Shown one piece after another: positions 36,175 through 47,783 of a DNA stretch of 64,000 nucleotides. The stretch is from assembly GCF_019578655.1 (NCBI RefSeq), contig NC_063264.1, positions 8,535,213 through 8,599,212 on the forward strand, given 5' to 3'. Positions within the stretch are counted from its first letter, which is position 1. Each line of letters begins with the position of its first letter. Position numbers and translations under genes: made by a program. This stretch comes from Ricinus communis. Its lineage: Eukaryota; Streptophyta; Magnoliopsida; Malpighiales; Euphorbiaceae. Under the pieces are notes generated by a model. That model searched no databases. It was not told the DNA's origin and worked only from the letters and a program-made list of their open reading frames with translations.

Positions 36175-36951
36175 ATGGCAAAGCTCATACCCACAATTGC
36201 TCTTGTTAGTGTTTTCTTGTTCATCATTGCCAATGCGTCTTTCGCTTACAGGACCACCATCACCACCATTGAGATTGACGAGTCAAAGGGTGAAAGGGAA
36301 GGATCGAGCTCGCAGCAATGCCGCCAGGAAGTTCAGAGGAAGGACTTGAGCTCCTGCGAGCGATACCTGAGGCAATCAAGTTCAAGAAGATCACCAGGAG
36401 AAGAAGTGTTAAGGATGCCTGGAGATGAAAACCAGCAGCAGGAGAGCCAGCAACTCCAGCAATGCTGCAATCAGGTAAAGCAAGTAAGAGATGAATGCCA
36501 ATGTGAAGCAATCAAATATATCGCAGAGGATCAGATTCAGCAGGGACAGCTACATGGAGAAGAGTCTGAAAGAGTGGCGCAGAGAGCAGGTGAAATTGTA
36601 TCTTCTTGCGGTGTGCGTTGCATGCGCCAAACTCGAACAAACCCAAGCCAGCAGGGGTGTCGTGGGCAGATTCAAGAGCAACAAAATCTCAGGCAATGCC
36701 AGGAATATATCAAACAACAAGTTTCCGGACAGGGACCAAGAAGAAGTGACAATCAAGAACGGTCTCTTCGTGGGTGCTGTGACCATCTCAAGCAGATGCA
36801 GTCACAGTGCAGATGCGAGGGTCTGAGGCAGGCTATTGAGCAGCAACAGAGCCAGGGGCAACTTCAAGGTCAGGATGTTTTTGAGGCTTTCAGGACAGCT
36901 GCGAATTTGCCATCAATGTGCGGCGTCTCACCAACCGAATGCCGGTTCTAA
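36175..36951 (+). CDS. Two-domain 2S albumin precursor (Ric c 1 / Ric c 3 type), copy B
   Basis: This 258-residue precursor is identical to copy A at 27,048 except residue 74, which is Pro (codon first base C at 36,394 instead of A at 27,267). All sixteen cysteines, the 24-residue signal peptide and both domains are preserved. As I recall the published castor precursor, it has Pro at this place, so this copy would be the closer match. AATAAA follows at about 36,983. The upstream side carries the LINE remnant ending near 35,790, only about 190 bases before the promoter block. Intact and probably expressed in developing seed; expression itself cannot be seen here. Confidence 0.96.
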   Translation: MAKLIPTIALVSVFLFIIANASFAYRTTITTIEIDESKGEREGSSSQQCRQEVQRKDLSSCERYLRQSSSRRSPGEEVLRMPGDENQQQESQQLQQCCNQVKQVRDECQCEAIKYIAEDQIQQGQLHGEESERVAQRAGEIVSSCGVRCMRQTRTNPSQQGCRGQIQEQQNLRQCQEYIKQQVSGQGPRRSDNQERSLRGCCDHLKQMQSQCRCEGLRQAIEQQQSQGQLQGQDVFEAFRTAANLPSMCGVSPTECRF

Positions 36952-37375
36952 AGTCGCAGGATTATATATATATATGAAGTAGTTAATAAAGATCATGATC
37001 AGTGATCACTAGCTCTTCGCAGCTGTTGCTGTGAGATTAGAAAATGATGATTACGTAGTAGCCATGTATCATGACTGTTGCAAAATCTATAATAAGTTTA
37101 TGTGGGTCCTCTGTTAATTAATATGTCATGAGCCTACCCAACTCCATTAACGTAGGACTGGAGCTCAAACTTTAGGACTCAGGACTCCGACACGAACTTT
37201 GTTAAGGAAAATAAATAATTTAAAAGAGCAAATGCAGAAGTTAATTGTTTAACTGTGGCACTGTCAGTATCGCTATAGGCGCCATTATATTACACCTATC
37301 CAATTATTCAAAGGTCCTAAAAAAGATCAAAGTATTCAGAGTCCAATTTGAGTATGAGTTTCTGGACTAAACTCT

Positions 37376-40300
37376 ACAGAAAAGAGGAGTTCATCTAATT
37401 AATACACCTTTTGAATTCTTTTTTGGCTAATAATTTTCTTTTTCTATGCTCTCTGAACATTATTCTTGAATATTTTAAACCTTTTATTGCGTCCTTTTGT
37501 TCTTTGTTTTCTTTTCTTTCTTTGAATTACTTTCAGAACAATTTTAACTATCATTTTTCTCTCTCTGGTTGCATCAGTCTTCTTTAGTTGATCGCTAACA
37601 ACAAAAATTATAAATTTATTTTCAAAATAAATTCCGATCTAAACTCTTAATTCTAAAAAATTTGTAACAAATCTAACAACTATCTCATTAATAATTTAAC
37701 AATATTTTATCAAAAACTTTTGAAGGTAAATTCATTAAATTTTCAATTTTATAAGATAAATTCAATTTTAAACTTTTATTTAATTAATTTTCTGTTAGTT
37801 CAAATTTTATTATATCAAAATTCGTCAAAAATATCATATCATATAACTTTTAAATGAGTATTGTATTTTAGAACTTAAATTTACAAAAAACTAAGTATTT
37901 AGATCCATTTTGTAAAAATCTTAAGAAATAGTATATATCAAATATATATAGGTATTCTTATAAATATATATTTTTAAAATTTAGTAAGTTTGTGGTAATA
38001 TATTATATGGAAAAGTTATTTTTCTTTTAAAATATAGAATAACTTTTAAAGCATATAGTGAAAAATATATATTAAGTATATAACAAGTATATTTCAAATA
38101 TATGTTATATATATTTACATGCAGACATACACACACAAGATATATATCTATATATATGTGTATGGATAAAATATCTATTTTCACGACAATAAAAATTGAA
38201 AAGGAAATATAAGATACATAAACTTTGATGCAAAAAAAATTTAATAGCAATAGTTTTTAGATTCAATTTCATGACATGATTTTATGAATTAATATTTATA
38301 TTTAGTTTTTATAATTAGTTAATAGCTATTATTAGTGGTTAAACTCATTTATTAGAATCTATAGTACTTGTACAACAATTGTATATATTTTAATAAATTC
38401 AGAAATGGTAATATATACTTATTATATACTCATAATGTAATCGGAATGTATTATATACTGTTAAATTTATAAGCCTGTTATGTACTTATAATATACTTTG
38501 ATGATATCCTTTGTGTACTCGAAATAAACTTGATATTGAATCTCCATTCTTGTTTGCTCTTTTTAATTTTGATTTAATTTGACATTATTTTCAAAAAATT
38601 TGGAAAATTGTTGCCCTTCAGTGTGAGAATATTTGTTACATCAAAATTTACATACTTCATATTTTCTTTCCAATAAGATTAACAAGTATTTTGTCCATAT
38701 CGATATATAAGATAATATAAATGATGATTTTAAAATCTAAATGAAAGAAATTTGATAAAAATTAAAATATCATATACACGTGAAATAAACTCATTATGTG
38801 TACTGTATACCTCAAAAATTATTTATATTGAAGGTGCAAAATAGATGCTTTTCTAGTTAGATACCTTACTGGTTTATCAAATGCTTAGAGATAATTCTAT
38901 AGAAGTTCTAATGTGAGTTTAAAGTTGCACATATATCTAACTAAGCTAAAAAAGCATCTTGTTAGATAACTACATATTTTAATTAATACCTCAACTGATG
39001 TAACTTGTAAGCACTTATAGATCATAGAAGTAAGATGATGCATGGAGAAAGCTGTCTCATGTACCTTTTTGAAAATAGTTAGACGTCTGAATAGTAAATT
39101 CTCATATATAGATGTAATAGACGACTAATAAAGTATGTAGCAATTGTAAGTTTATAGAGATTAACACAAAGATTTATCTTAGTTTGATACTAAGACCTAC
39201 ATTCAGTCCCTAAAAATTGCACTTTAAGATTGTCTCCACTATTTGACTCTATTAACAGCTATATATCAAGCCTTACAAGGTTTTGATACTAAAATACCTT
39301 ATATAGTTTGAAATATCTCATATCCAACTAATCCAAAAAAGTTATTAGGCTTCTGTCAACCTCTCATTTGCTTTCTTAGGTTCAAATGGGCCTCTCATAA
39401 ACTTTTATAAGGGAGACTGTGTCACCCTACAAACTACAAGCTCTAACACAAAGTGCTTGAAAACCTAACAAAATATTTTCTCTTTTGAAAACAATAAATA
39501 TAAACGAACAGATCATATGCAGTTTTAATGCAAGGAAGATTGATTTCGGAAAATCATAATTGCAAACACTTAAGAGTAAAGATGAAGACAAAGAGTGTTA
39601 ATATCTTTCAGTTATTGAGAATTTTGGAGTAAATGTTATTCTTCCTTATTGATTTGATAATATTATAATTTGCATTGACTTAAAATTAAAAAATTTGAGT
39701 CTTATAAAATTTAATATAATTTCTTTCCTTTCTTTAAGAGAAAACTTTAAAATCATGAACTAAAGAAATGAATAGTACCTCAAAATAGATCACATTCTAA
39801 TCTATAAAATCACGTATCAATTATATATTTATATAAATTTAGTATATAAGTTGATATATAGGTGCATAGATATACCCCACTAAGCAATAATTTTAAAATA
39901 AAAGTTGAACGGTTATTTATTTATTTAATATAAAAGAACTAAAGAACTAATTTAATTATCTATATTCGATCGTCAAAATTTTACTCTATGTTCTCATTTT
40001 AATTAATAAATTCCAAAATGTTATATAGCTTATTAATTGATATTTTTAATCTTAATTTCTCATTTTATAAAATTTAAAAAGAAAAATAAAAGTATTAATA
40101 TTAATGGAAATTTTTTAAATAAAAAGCACATTTAGAAATATTCTTACTGCAACATAAAATAATGATAAACTTATTAGTCAAATTAAAACTTATGTCTATA
40201 AAAACAATCTTTTTATTCACAAGTTTAAACTATTAAATAAAACTTCAAAAACAGTTTATATCTTTAACATATCTGCTTGAAAATATTTATTTTTCTATTT

Positions 40301-40586
40301 AAAGTATCAACAAGCATAAATTTATTTTATCTTATACTTTTATATTTTATTATTCACTTTGAAGAGTGCCAATCTATACTTTACATTCATAAAAGTTTCA
40401 TTATCAAACATAAATTTTAAGTATATATATTGCGATAAATACAAAATTAGCACATAAAATATAAATATTTTTTATTTTAATATTAAATAATTAAAATATA
40501 TTTATTATTTAAAATTAATAAATATATATTTTATTAATTAATTTGATATATATAAGAAAATATAAATCTGTATTAAGCGAAAAAAG
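37376..40586. other. Long AT-rich spacer
   Basis: No gene, primer site or terminal repeat was recognised. An 89-residue minus-strand frame at 37,981-38,250 is composed of hydrophobic and Tyr/Ile residues, as AT-rich non-coding DNA gives by chance. Confidence 0.5.
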
Positions 40587-40650
40587 AATTTGCATGTAAC
40601 TGCTCTACGATGTAAGCATAAATCATATCACAAATATCTGTAGCTATCGA
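40587..40650 (+). promoter_or_regulatory. Orphan, decayed copy of the albumin promoter block
   Basis: AATTTGCATG, then CTGCTCTACG and TGTAAGCATAAA occur in the order and spacing of the block at 55,739 (upstream of the 55.96-kb albumin), with scattered substitutions and one inserted A that breaks the ACGTG core. No albumin coding sequence follows. I infer the remains of a lost gene's promoter. Confidence 0.6.
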
Positions 40651-41115
40651 TGAGGTTAATTTACCACGTCATTAAATGCCTCATCCAATGAAATAATAAC
40701 ATTGAGTTTTATTTCAACATGTCAATCTTAATTTTAAGACTAACAAAGGAGTTGAAAATTCAACAAAATAATTAACTTTTAGAGGTCTAACTGCCTAAAA
40801 ATTTCTATAGTTTGACCCTTTTTTTTTTTGTAAATTATCAAATTCTTTTAAATTTATCACATTAATCACTTTTTTTATATATTTTTCTATATTATGAAAT
40901 TTTGGCAATCGAAAGTGAAATCCGATTATAACACGCAAACGTGGCACCAAAACTACTTAAAAACAAGAAAAAGAGCCATATCAGCAAAATGAATTGCTGA
41001 CATGGAGCAGATGAAAACGGTGAGTTTGATCAAAAATCAAAACTCAACTTTCTTCATTAAAAGATTGATGAAAACTCAACCATGTTTATTAAAAGATCAA
41101 TAGAAGAACTAGGAT
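40651..41115. other. Spacer between orphan promoter and LTR element
   Basis: No albumin coding remnant was found in any frame. The sequence is AT-rich with a T-tract near 40,820. Confidence 0.45.
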
Positions 41116-41120
41116 TCTTC

Positions 41121-41485
41121 TGTAAGAAATTAATGACTCACATAATTATAATAAGATATTAATGATTAAATTATACCGTTAATAAAAGATTGTGAACTTA
41201 ATAGTTATGACTGTTGGTAAATGTTATGACATAAAGGGTTGTAACAATTGGTACTTTGATGGAAAGCCACCAATAGTCTATAAATAAGAGTTGGTCATCT
41301 CTCTACCCATATCATCAAAAATTATACAAAATACAAAACTAAAAGATTAGAGTATCCATCAATAAGATAAGGGGAAAAGGGAGAAAAATCACATTCTATT
41401 AAACATGGATCAATGTATGTTTTCTTTTTTCTATTTAATAGTGAAAAACATGAAGTTTTAGATCGATGGGATATTATAGTTTACA
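41121..41485 (+). repeat. 5' LTR of the chimeric element
   Basis: The LTR is 365 bases with TG...CA ends. It contains CTATAAATAAGA as the promoter-like TATA (about 41,279), shared with the 3' LTR. Confidence 0.85.
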
Positions 41486-42519
41486 TGTGCTATCAGAGTA
41501 AAGTTTAAGAAATCGTGTTTTTCTATAAGTTTGTTGGATTTATTGTTGTCGTGGATGCATGCAAGAATTAATCATTGTTTTAGTATATAAATTAAAATGA
41601 TTAATTTTGCATGGTTTGGATTAAATTTAAGATTTGTTGATATTAGTTTCATGACTTTGTGTAAATTTGTTGCCTCGCTGTCTTAGATTAATTGTGTATG
41701 GTTTATGATTAAGTTTTTGACATTTCGGGACTAAATTAATGTTTATGTAACTTAGAAAATGACTGTAGATTGTTATATAAAAAAACTAAACTTTCTGGTG
41801 TTTTTGGTTAAAGGTCCATTGTGGTCCATAAATTTTGTTAATTTATCAGATTGCATGTAAAATTATTATTCTTTCAATTAAGTTTGAAAAAATTTACAGT
41901 TTCGTCCTAATAAAAGAAATTTAATCCAGATTCATCTTTAATTCTTGCTACATAAATATATATCAATAATTAATGCTTAATTGAAATTAAGTTAAATATT
42001 TAATGAAAGTAGATATATTATTTAAATATATTATTATAACTTTGAAATTTATGTTAAGAACGATTTGCTTGTCACCAAAGTGACCAAATTTTTAAAGTAA
42101 ATAAATTTGAAATTATAGATTATAATTTTCAATTACTTAGAAATTTTATGTTTAAATGACATTACGATTTTTGTATATTTATGGGTAAATTAAAATTTAT
42201 CATTACAAGATATTTAGAGATCAGTTCAAAGGTTGATTAATTATTTTATAATTGATAAATATAATCGTAGTGATTAGTATGTTGTAATAATTTTACTTTT
42301 ACATATCCAAAGATAGAGAAAATAAATTTAGTTATGCATATATAATTACCTATAATTATTTACATAAGTATATCTTAGTATCATCCAAAGGAGGACTTTG
42401 ATATATTTTATATTTATATTTGAATTTATGGAAGAAACATTATGAATTAAAGCATTAAATGTATAAGTATTCTATGTTATTTTTATTTGTAGTATTTGTA
42501 CATGTTTCTCTTCATTCAC

Positions 42520-42740
42520 ATGCTTCATCTGTTTCATTATTTAATAGTTTTAATTTTTCTGATTGGTGCGAACAAGTTTAGTTTCACTTAGGTGTTCTGG
42601 ATCTTGATTTGGCACTTCAAATTGAGAAACCTGCTACTATTACTGATGAAATTAGCAATGAAGAAAAAGCTTTATATAAAGCTTGGGAAAGATCGAACAG
42701 AATAAGCTTAATGTTTATGCGAATGACTGTTGCAAACAAC
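42520..42740 (+). pseudogene. Copia gag N-terminal fragment
   Basis: FNFSDWCEQV, then FHLGVLDLDLALQIEKPA and ALYKAWERSNRISLMFMRMT are typical of the start of copia-type gag (UBN2-like family). One stop lies after CEQV. Similarity ends abruptly after VANN at about 42,740, where gypsy-type sequence begins. Confidence 0.75.
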
Positions 42741-44395
42741 TCAAACAGAGGAGGATTCTTATGGCTATGAATCTGAAAGTAATAATGAAGATGTTGAGGA
42801 GTATGATGCGGAGGAAAATAACAACCCTCTTTGTGGAGTTGTTGGGAGAGTCTTACATTCTGAACCTCTCAAAGACATGCAGCAACGAGAGAACCTTTTC
42901 CATATAAGGTGCAAGGTTCTTGCTAAGACATGTGATGTGATTGTTGATGGAGGATCATGCACGAATGTGACTTCCATAGAACTTGTAAGTAAGCTTAAGC
43001 TTCCCCTTCGAAATCATGCTAAGCCTTACAAATTGAATTGGTTGAATAATGAAACTGGTTTGAAAGTCAAGTTTCATTTGCAATTGGCAATTATCATGAT
43101 GAACGTTAGTGTGATGTATTGCCTATGAGTGCATGTCATATTTTGCTTAGTAGACCATGGCAATCTGATAGAGATGTTGTACATGATGGTGTCTCTAATG
43201 TATATACGGTTATTACCACGGATGGAAAAAAGATTAGATTGTTATCTTTGCCTCCTAAGGTTGAACTTATGGTGGAAAGGAGGCCTAATTTTCTAATTTC
43301 GAGGAAAGAATTTGAAAAAGAGTGTGTGCACTGGAGGGAGGAGGGTTTGTACTTCTTGTTAAACTCATTTCTAATGTTGTTCCCTATGCCACTATCTCTT
43401 TGTCTTTGAGTCATTTGCTTGAAGAATTTTCTAATTTATTTTCTTGTGATTTACCAAAAGGGCTACCACCTTTTCATAGGATTGAGCATGCAATTGACTT
43501 AATTTTGGGAGCCTCATTGCCTAATAAAGCAGCCTATAAATGCAATCCCGAGCAAGCTAAAGAGTTGCAAAGGCAAGTGGAAGAACTAATGGAGAAAGGT
43601 TATGTGTGTGAGAGCCTTAGTCCATGTGTTGTTCGTGCTCTTTTGGTGCCTAAGAAAGAAGGAACATGGAGAATGTATATTGATAGTCGTGCAATCAATA
43701 ACATAACTATCAAATATCAATTTCCTATGCCTAGCTCCAAGATATGTTTGATAAATTGAGTGGTGTTAAAATTTTCAGCAAGATTAATTTGAGGAGTGGC
43801 TACCATCAAATGAGAGTTCGAGAAGGTGATGAATGGAAGACAACTTTCAAAACGAAACAAGGGTTGTATGAGTGGCTTGTCATGCCATTTGGACTTTGCA
43901 ATGCCCCTAGTTCGTTCATGATACTTATGAATGAGGTACTTCGACCTTGTCTCAATAAGTTTATTGTTGTATACTTATATGATATTTTAGTATATAGCAA
44001 ATCTGAAAGTGAGCATATGTTGCATTTGAGAGATTTATTTGAAAAATTGAAAACTCATAAGTTGTATGGAAAAATGGAAAAATGTACTTTCATGTGTAAT
44101 AGTATTTCTTTCCTAGGATACATTGTTCCTAGTGAAAGGATACAGATTGATCCGGAGAAAGTGAAGGCCATTTCCACATGGTTAGTTCCAAGGGATGTTC
44201 ATCAAGTTAGGAGCTTTCATGGCCTTGCTTCTTTCTATAGAATCTTCATCAAGAACTTCTCAACAATCACAGCCCCGATGATAGAGTTAATAAAGAAAGG
44301 AGAGTTCAAATGCAGTGAAGCGGCCCAAAAATCCTTTGAAGAAGTCAAAACCAAATTATGCAATTCACCCATCCTTGCTGTTCCAGATTTTCAGC
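42740..44395 (+). pseudogene. Ty3/gypsy gag-end, protease and reverse transcriptase
   Basis: An acidic gag tail (ESNNEDVEEYDAEE) is followed by a protease with VDGGSCTN at 42,944, then a frame change near 43,120 (LPMSACHILLSRPW) and RT from about 43,430. RT motifs seen are YIDSRAINN (about 43,677), [11 protein letters not shown] (about 43,783), [19 protein letters not shown] (about 43,863) and the catalytic box, which reads YLYD at 43,972-43,983 instead of YxDD. The connection region ends SPILAVPDF at about 44,390, exactly where gypsy RNase H should begin, and copia sequence takes over. Stops and frame changes near 43,120, 43,410 and 43,755, with the damaged box, make it inactive. Confidence 0.85.
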
Positions 44396-45145
44396 AGGAA
44401 TAGTTCCAATTCAGAAAGGGGATAAATTTAATCTTATGCAATGTCTGAAAAATGAATTGGAACGAGAATAGAAAGAGAACGTTCCTTATGCTTATGTTGT
44501 TGTGAGTTTAATGTATGCTCAAACTTGCACCAGACCGGACATTAATTTTGTTGTTCGGAATATTGGGCAAATATCAAAGTAATTCAGGATTAGATAGATC
44601 ACTGGAAAGCTACAAAGAAAATTCTTAGATACTTGCAAGGAACAAAGGATCATATGCTCACTTATAGAAGATCTAAGCACCTTGAGGTGATTGGATATTC
44701 AGATTCAGATTTTGCTGGATGTGTTGATATAAGAAAATCAACATTTGGCTACTTACTCCTATTAGCCGAAAGAGCAATTTCATGGAAGAATATGAAGCAG
44801 TCTGTCATTGCTGCATCCACTATAGAGGCTGAGTTTGTAGCTTGCTCTGAGGCTACCGTTCATGGATTATGGCTGCGAAATTTTATTTCAGGACTTGCAG
44901 GCCGCTGAAAATCTATTATGATAATTCTGCAGCAGTTTTCTTCTCTAAAAATAATAAGAATTCTAAGGGTGCTAAGCATATGGAGATAAAATACTTTACC
45001 ATTAAAGAAGAAGTTCAGAAACAAAAAATGTCAATTGGACATATTAGAACAAATCTTATGATTGCAGATCCTTTAACAAAAAGATTACCGCCCAAAATAT
45101 TTAATGAACATGTTATAAGAATGAGCATTATTAGGCGTCATTACT
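44396..45145 (+). pseudogene. Copia RT C-terminus and RNase H
   Basis: [16 protein letters not shown] (about 44,397), SLMYAQTCTRPDINF (about 44,510), YSDSDFAG (about 44,695), EAEFVACSEAT (about 44,827), IYYDNSAAV (about 44,911) and IADPLTKRLPPKIF (about 45,061) are the ordered landmarks of copia RNase H. Frameshifts lie near 44,600 and 44,890, and a stop follows ELERE. The end is correct for a copia pol just before the polypurine tract and 3' LTR. Confidence 0.85.
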
Positions 45146-45517
45146 AATATTTGATTAAGTTTATTTTAAGTTTATATAATTGACACTTTGAGCTCAATTA
45201 TGTGTTTCTGATTTTTCTGTTTCCTATTTGGTATACATAATTGCTTTAGAGTAATATTGACAAGAACATTCTTGAAATAAAGACACTAATGTTGGACCAT
45301 TAATGTTATCTTTATTAAAGATCATGTTAAGTTGAGAATTAGTGTTGTGGTATATGGAAGGGACTATATCCATAAATGACATGCGACCACTATGACCCGT
45401 ATTAATATTTCTACTTAATAATGATACTATGTCATAGCCAATGTATAAAAAAAGAATTTAACATTAATCTTTGTGCACTTTATATTCTTATTAAATTATA
45501 TGAGCCAAGTGAGAGAA

Positions 45518-45853
45518 TGTAAGAAATTAATGATTTATATAATTATAATAAAATATTAATGATTAAATTCTATTGGTTAATGAAAGGTTGTAAATTGAAT
45601 AGGTATGACTATTATTAAATATTATGACATGAAGGGTTGTAAACATTGGTGCTTTGATGGAAAACCACCATTAGTCTATAAATAAGACTTGGTCCTCTCT
45701 CTACCCATAGTATCAAGAATTATAGCAAATATAAAACTAAAATGTTAGAGTATCTATTAATAAGATAAGAATATGAATCAATGTATGTTTTCTTTCTTCT
45801 ATTTAATGATAAAAAACATTAAGTTCTAGATCAATGGGATATTATAGTTTATA
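45518..45853 (+). repeat. 3' LTR of the chimeric element
   Basis: The LTR is 336 bases, aligning with the 5' LTR along its length apart from an internal gap and many substitutions. The last two bases are TA rather than CA. Confidence 0.85.
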
Positions 45854-45858
45854 TCTTC

Positions 45859-46288
45859 AAGTTAAAGTGCATTTACAAATTAGATCAAGATAACCAATTG
45901 ATATAAAAGTCATCTAATACCAAAGCTTACAGAGACTGGAATTTATTCATGTGTTTTGATCGTTCACACCTCATCGGAGTTTATTGGAATCGACAAAAAA
46001 CAAAACTGTCATGAATTTATCTCTCCTCTGCCATTCTCTATTTCCAGCCAAGACAATCAACAACGCTGCCATAAGAAGATTGCTCATGAATAGACAAGTA
46101 CATTGTAGCAATTTCATCTGCTGTCATTACCGTAAGAGAAAGAAATCGGCCGATGAAGTTCGCGGTGCTGTTTTGGTTGTTCCACCGCCATCTACCACCA
46201 TAAATCCGTATAACACAAATGCGAACAAGAATAACAAAAGAAGCTCATTATAGCTATAACGATGGTGGAGAAAGCGAAGTCTGTTCTC
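45859..46288 (+). other. Unrecognised GC-richer segment with a short ORF
   Basis: An 89-residue frame (45,984-46,253) contains CHYRKRKKSADEVRGAVLVV and PPPSTT. Beyond its stop, another plus frame is open (SLKEFLEIKTRLGDGAFFG) to about 46,365. Base composition is less AT-rich than the surroundings, so it may be a fragment of a host gene exon cut by the neighbouring retroelements. I do not recognise the protein. Confidence 0.3.
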
Positions 46289-47587
46289 TTAAAGAGTTTC
46301 TTGAAATAAAAACAAGGCTTGGTGATGGAGCTTTCTTTGGTGATGCAAATTCAGGACATGCACTATAGAAATGAGATGTGAGTTTTCTATATAAGATACA
46401 AAATGCATACCTGTTTCTTGATCAGGTACAAAGTTTGTAACAAGAGCATTCACTTGAGGTTGTGAATTCATAGAAGCTGAAATCTGTTGAAGCATCTGAA
46501 TCAATTTGGCACACTGCTCATTAGTAAATTGAAAACTAGAAGCATTTCCATTAGCAGATTGCATATTACTGTCATTTCCATGGACTTGCTGTTCATCTGT
46601 CTGATCTGTCTCCACAAAGTTAGCATAGCTAGGTTTCTTGAATTTGAATCCAGGTGGAAATTCGTGCTTTTTATAGCAAGAATCAACAGTATGACCTGAA
46701 ATTCCACAGAATGTGCACATGGGTCTATTAAAATTCTGTTGATTATTGAACCTCTTTATGTTGCCATTACTGTTCGATTGTAAAGTCCTTCTAAAACTTG
46801 ATTGACTACTTCCTTTATTCTGTTGCATTCCTTGATTATTACCCCTATTATTAGAATAAAAACTTTTTGCAAGAAACACATTAGATTCTACAGATTTCTC
46901 TTTTCCAACAGACAATTCTCTCTCATGCTGCAAAACCATATTGAATACCTTGCTAATATCAGGAAGTGGATCCATTGTCTTCAACTGAGTTTTCAACTGA
47001 TTGAAGTTCTCATTAAGACCTTTAACAAATTTTATCACATAATCATCATCTTGATACTTCTTAACAACATTAAGAACACCACATTTACATCTAGGATTAC
47101 AAGAACAGCTAGGAACAGGTTTCAAATTACCCAATTCATCCCAAATTACCTTCAAGCTTGCATAATATTCATTCACAGATTTATCTTCTTGAACAATAGA
47201 GAAAAATTCTTGCTTAAGATCAAACAAACAAAACACATCACCATGAGAGTACCTTTCACGTAGATCATTCCAAATGTCCATTGCATTATCAAGCCAAATA
47301 ATGGTTTTGTGTATAGAAGGTGAAACTAAATTATAAAGCCAAGACACAACCATGGTATTAGACCTTTCCCATGCAGCATATTTAGAATCAGAAGTATTAG
47401 GAATTTCATATGAACCATCCACTAAGGCAAGCTTATTCTTTGAGAGTAAAGCCATTCGCATGGCTCTTGACCAAGTGTGGTAATTACTATCACTTAGAAC
47501 TGGTGAAACAAGAACGAGAGATGGATTCTCGTTAGGATGTAAGTATAGAACATTAGATGGATCTATTATAGCTTTAACAGAAGCCAT
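46289..47587 (-). CDS. Copia gag polyprotein, intact ORF without pol
   Basis: A 432-residue uninterrupted frame reads as Ty1/copia gag. The N-terminal region has NPSLVLVSPVLSDSNYHTWS and ALVDGSYEIP, a middle gag domain includes WNDLRERYSHGD and FDLKQEFFSIVQEDKSVNEY, and a CCHC zinc knuckle CTFCGISGHTVDSC lies near residues 293-306. The C-terminal tail after about residue 390 leaves gag similarity and may be read-through into flanking DNA. On the same strand an LTR (from about 48,000 to 47,784) and a primer site (47,783-47,772) lie upstream. No protease, integrase or RT follows and no second LTR was found, so the element is truncated. It is the only retroelement frame in the window with no break. 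Confidence 0.8.
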   Translation of the reverse strand: MASVKAIIDPSNVLYLHPNENPSLVLVSPVLSDSNYHTWSRAMRMALLSKNKLALVDGSYEIPNTSDSKYAAWERSNTMVVSWLYNLVSPSIHKTIIWLDNAMDIWNDLRERYSHGDVFCLFDLKQEFFSIVQEDKSVNEYYASLKVIWDELGNLKPVPSCSCNPRCKCGVLNVVKKYQDDDYVIKFVKGLNENFNQLKTQLKTMDPLPDISKVFNMVLQHERELSVGKEKSVESNVFLAKSFYSNNRGNNQGMQQNKGSSQSSFRRTLQSNSNGNIKRFNNQQNFNRPMCTFCGISGHTVDSCYKKHEFPPGFKFKKPSYANFVETDQTDEQQVHGNDSNMQSANGNASSFQFTNEQCAKLIQMLQQISASMNSQPQVNALVTNFVPDQETGMHFVSYIENSHLISIVHVLNLHHQRKLHHQALFLFQETL

Positions 47588-47771
47588 TAAAAGATTTCAA
47601 GAAGAAACTGATTCTTGATTATCAAAGTAAAAGATCAAATCTTGATCGTAAATGATTAAGAAAAGAACAAAAGAAATATATTTTTAAAGAGAACAAGAAA
47701 AAACCCAGAAAAAGGCTAGCTTTCAGAGTACACTTTGAACAGAAAATTGCGGAATTGAATGAGCTAAAATA

Positions 47772-47783
47772 GCTCTGATACCA
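47772..47783 (-). other. Primer binding site of the gag-only copia element
   Basis: TGGTATCAGAGC on the minus strand directly follows the LTR end (...TCTCAACA). Confidence 0.85.

Larger units (their letters stand above)
35915..37375 (+). repeat. Segmental duplication, copy B (partner at 26,795-28,400)
   Basis: Promoter, coding region and 3'UTR match copy A almost base for base from about 35,922 to 37,182. Beyond that, similarity is only moderate (for example GCCATTATATTACACCT, then TCTGGACTAAACTCTA) to about 37,375. Confidence 0.85.
41121..45853 (+). mobile_element. Chimeric LTR retrotransposon: copia ends with a Ty3/gypsy core
   Basis: LTRs lie at 41,121-41,485 and 45,518-45,853. Both begin TGTAAGAAATTAATGA and end near GATATTATAGTTTA(C/T)A. 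TCTTC at 41,116-41,120 and 45,854-45,858 is a perfect five-base target duplication. A primer-site-like GCTATCAGAGTA follows the 5' LTR, and a purine tract (AGTGAGAGAA) precedes the 3' LTR. Coding runs: copia gag start (about 42,520-42,740), then Ty3/gypsy gag end, protease and RT (about 42,740-44,395), then copia RT end and RNase H (about 44,400-45,145). The two superfamilies have different domain orders, so the middle was replaced. The 3' LTR lacks about 30 bases present in the 5' LTR. Confidence 0.85.

Noticed and set aside
37981..38250. 89-residue minus-strand frame rich in Ile, Tyr and Phe
   Set aside because: Composition is that of AT-rich random sequence; there is no domain, no promoter and no conservation within the window.
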